Source: Didymodactylos carnosus (lineage: Eukaryota; Rotifera; Eurotatoria; Philodinida; Philodinidae). Taken from it: a stretch of DNA of 30,622 nucleotides. The stretch lies in contig CAJNOQ010001533.1 of the NCBI GenBank assembly GCA_905250885.1, forward strand, positions 1 to 30,622, in the 5' to 3' direction. The translations under genes and the position numbers were made by a program. The notes under the pieces are model-generated. The model saw nothing but the letters and a program-made list of their open reading frames with translations. It did not search any database and had not been told where the DNA came from. Of this stretch, positions 29,375 to 30,622 are shown one piece after another. Position 1 is the first letter of the stretch. Each line of letters starts with the position of its first letter.

Positions 29375-30180
29375 CTTAAACCAATTATCGCGAAACTTTT
29401 TTAAGATCTTTCCTGGTCGAGTTATAGGAAAAATACTGAAAAACGTTTCAAAACGTCAAAAAAAGTCTTTCAATTTTACAAATCCTATAACTTGGTAAAG
29501 AAAAGTCTAAAATAAAATTCCAAGAAATAACCTCTGCGATAGTATCTTTAAGTATCTCTGATAAAATTTGGAACTCGATCAGATGAAATTTAAGGAGAAA
29601 ATCATAATGTGGCACAATAAAGCGCGGTAGCAAAAAAATAGTTTTCGAGGAAAAACGCTTTTTGTACACAGACCGCTTTTTTCAGGGCATTTGTCGAGAT
29701 GCTTTTATCACCACGAAAACTCATCGGAAAATTCTAGGAGACGTCTGATTGTGAACAAAATACTTTCGTCTATGACACTATGTGTAAGATAAATTCTGAA
29801 TGTACAGAAAACGAAAGAAAAGTTTATGAAACTAAAAACTTGAGCTTCTTTTGGCTTTGAAGAAAAAATATCAAAACGCTTTTGAAGAAAGGTCGTGGAG
29901 TGCTGAGAGTGGTCTCATTTTGTAGCCCACACTTTCTTCTACATTCGGCTACGCTCAGCTCAAAATCTGAAATTTTTTCAAAAAAGAGGGGCGAGGCAGT
30001 GCACTTAAATACTTATCGGTCAAAGCAAAAAGTTACAAATCATCATCAGTATTATTTTTTTGTTCTATATTATATGACTGGTTTCGGTCATTATCTTTAA
30101 GTAAGTTTGCTAATTGAAATACATAAATCTTGATCACAGCCTATACATCGGAAAAAAGAAGTACACCTCTGTATTTTAAA
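29375..30180. other. No gene recognised
   Basis: AT-rich with many AAAA runs. ORFs at 29448-29669 (minus) and 29882-30100 (plus) have no recognisable content. Confidence 0.5.
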
Positions 30181-30354
30181 TTAGTGAGTTTTGCAAGGGT
30201 TAACAACTCTACTTACCAACAAAAGGAACATTAGAGCCAGTAACACAAAAGTAAAAATACTTAGGGTTACCTCAGGTGTACTAATAATAGTCGCGATAAG
30301 TACGATTATTACAATAACACCGCCAACAACGCCCAGAACGTTACACCATGACAT
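30181..30354 (-). CDS. Small two-helix membrane protein, or first exon of one
   Basis: ATG at 30354 opens MSWCNVLGVVGGVIVIIVLI, a hydrophobic segment, then ISTPEVTL as a short loop and SIFTFVLLALMFLLL as a second hydrophobic segment. After codon 46 a near-perfect splice donor occurs (GTAAGT, 30216-30211). If it is used, this is a first exon continuing to lower coordinates; if not, the frame reads on to TAA at 30183-30181, giving 57 residues. No family is recognised. Hydrophobic AT-rich frames arise easily by chance, so confidence is limited. Confidence 0.4.
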   Translation of the reverse strand: MSWCNVLGVVGGVIVIIVLIATIISTPEVTLSIFTFVLLALMFLLLVSRVVNPCKTH

Positions 30355-30622
30355 CTAGAAAACACAAAGCAGAGTTTGTGAACGCTCGATCACACCAGCT
30401 CCTCATACGTAAGGCGCGCGTAATTCAAAGTTTACTCAGGTTCTTATTTGGATTCGAAACATACATATTCTGATAGAAGAAAGTGTGCTGATTCGGAATA
30501 TCACCTTTTAGTTCATTTTGATCAAGTTTTGGGGTGGGAAACGTCGAAATACTGAGAAGGTCCAGAAAAACTGAAAATCCACAAGTTTCAAAACTTTCTG
30601 CTCCCGTATTCTCCCATCTTAT
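30355..30622. other. Right edge, no gene seen
   Basis: If the small membrane ORF is real, its promoter would be here; no TATA-like box stands out. Nothing else is recognisable before the window ends. Confidence 0.5.

Overview
The window looks like nuclear DNA of a bdelloid rotifer (Rotaria- or Adineta-like). The evidence is indirect but points one way. There is an ADP-ribosyltransferase/TPR protein with the N-terminal domain typical of the large bdelloid families. There is an intronless, fungal-looking phytanoyl-CoA dioxygenase. Broken piggyBac and Mutator-like transposases carry GT-AG introns of only 41-51 bp. A TGTGGG-type telomere-like tract is also present. The whole window reads as a gene-poor, repeat-rich accessory region in which only one clearly intact gene is visible.

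Layout. 1-2.4 kb: no gene, with a small palindromic array at the left edge. 2.4-8.8 kb: a degenerate satellite-like array of roughly 620-650 bp units, head-to-tail in one orientation (2.48-5.95 kb) and in the opposite orientation after a unique spacer (7.49-8.79 kb). 8.8-11.5 kb: no confident gene, but duplicated hammerhead-ribozyme-like pieces, a tRNA-like sequence and short direct repeats. 11.52-11.68 kb: a 10-bp-phased array of GGAATC motifs. 11.9-12.75 kb (minus): an intact phytanoyl-CoA dioxygenase gene. 13.7-13.9 kb: a 190-bp element with terminal inverted repeats and a second 10-bp-phased array, this time of GACTTC motifs. 14.4-18.9 kb (plus): an ART/TPR gene split by about 2.4 kb of non-coding repetitive DNA and carrying two in-frame stops.

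19-24 kb is a transposon graveyard. It holds a hammerhead-like motif beside GGGTGA repeats, an unrecognised Gln/Arg-rich ORF, a complete but inactivated piggyBac element with perfect TTAA duplications, and the C-terminal part of a MULE transposase. 24.1-24.4 kb carries three B-box-like repeats. 24.77-25.65 kb (minus) is a truncated, frameshifted glucose-6-phosphate dehydrogenase fragment. 25.9-28.5 kb is AT-rich with no gene seen. 28.5-29.4 kb is the 3' end of a LINE with its hairpin and AAATAAATAAATA tail. At 30.2-30.35 kb (minus) there is a small two-helix membrane ORF that may be a first exon.

The genes do not form an operon or pathway. The most unusual structure is the pair of short elements at 11.5 and 13.7 kb. 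They have different hexamer cores repeated at one helical turn, but share the same GCTRTTTCCCCC terminus. All functional names rest on motif recognition by eye; no searches were run.
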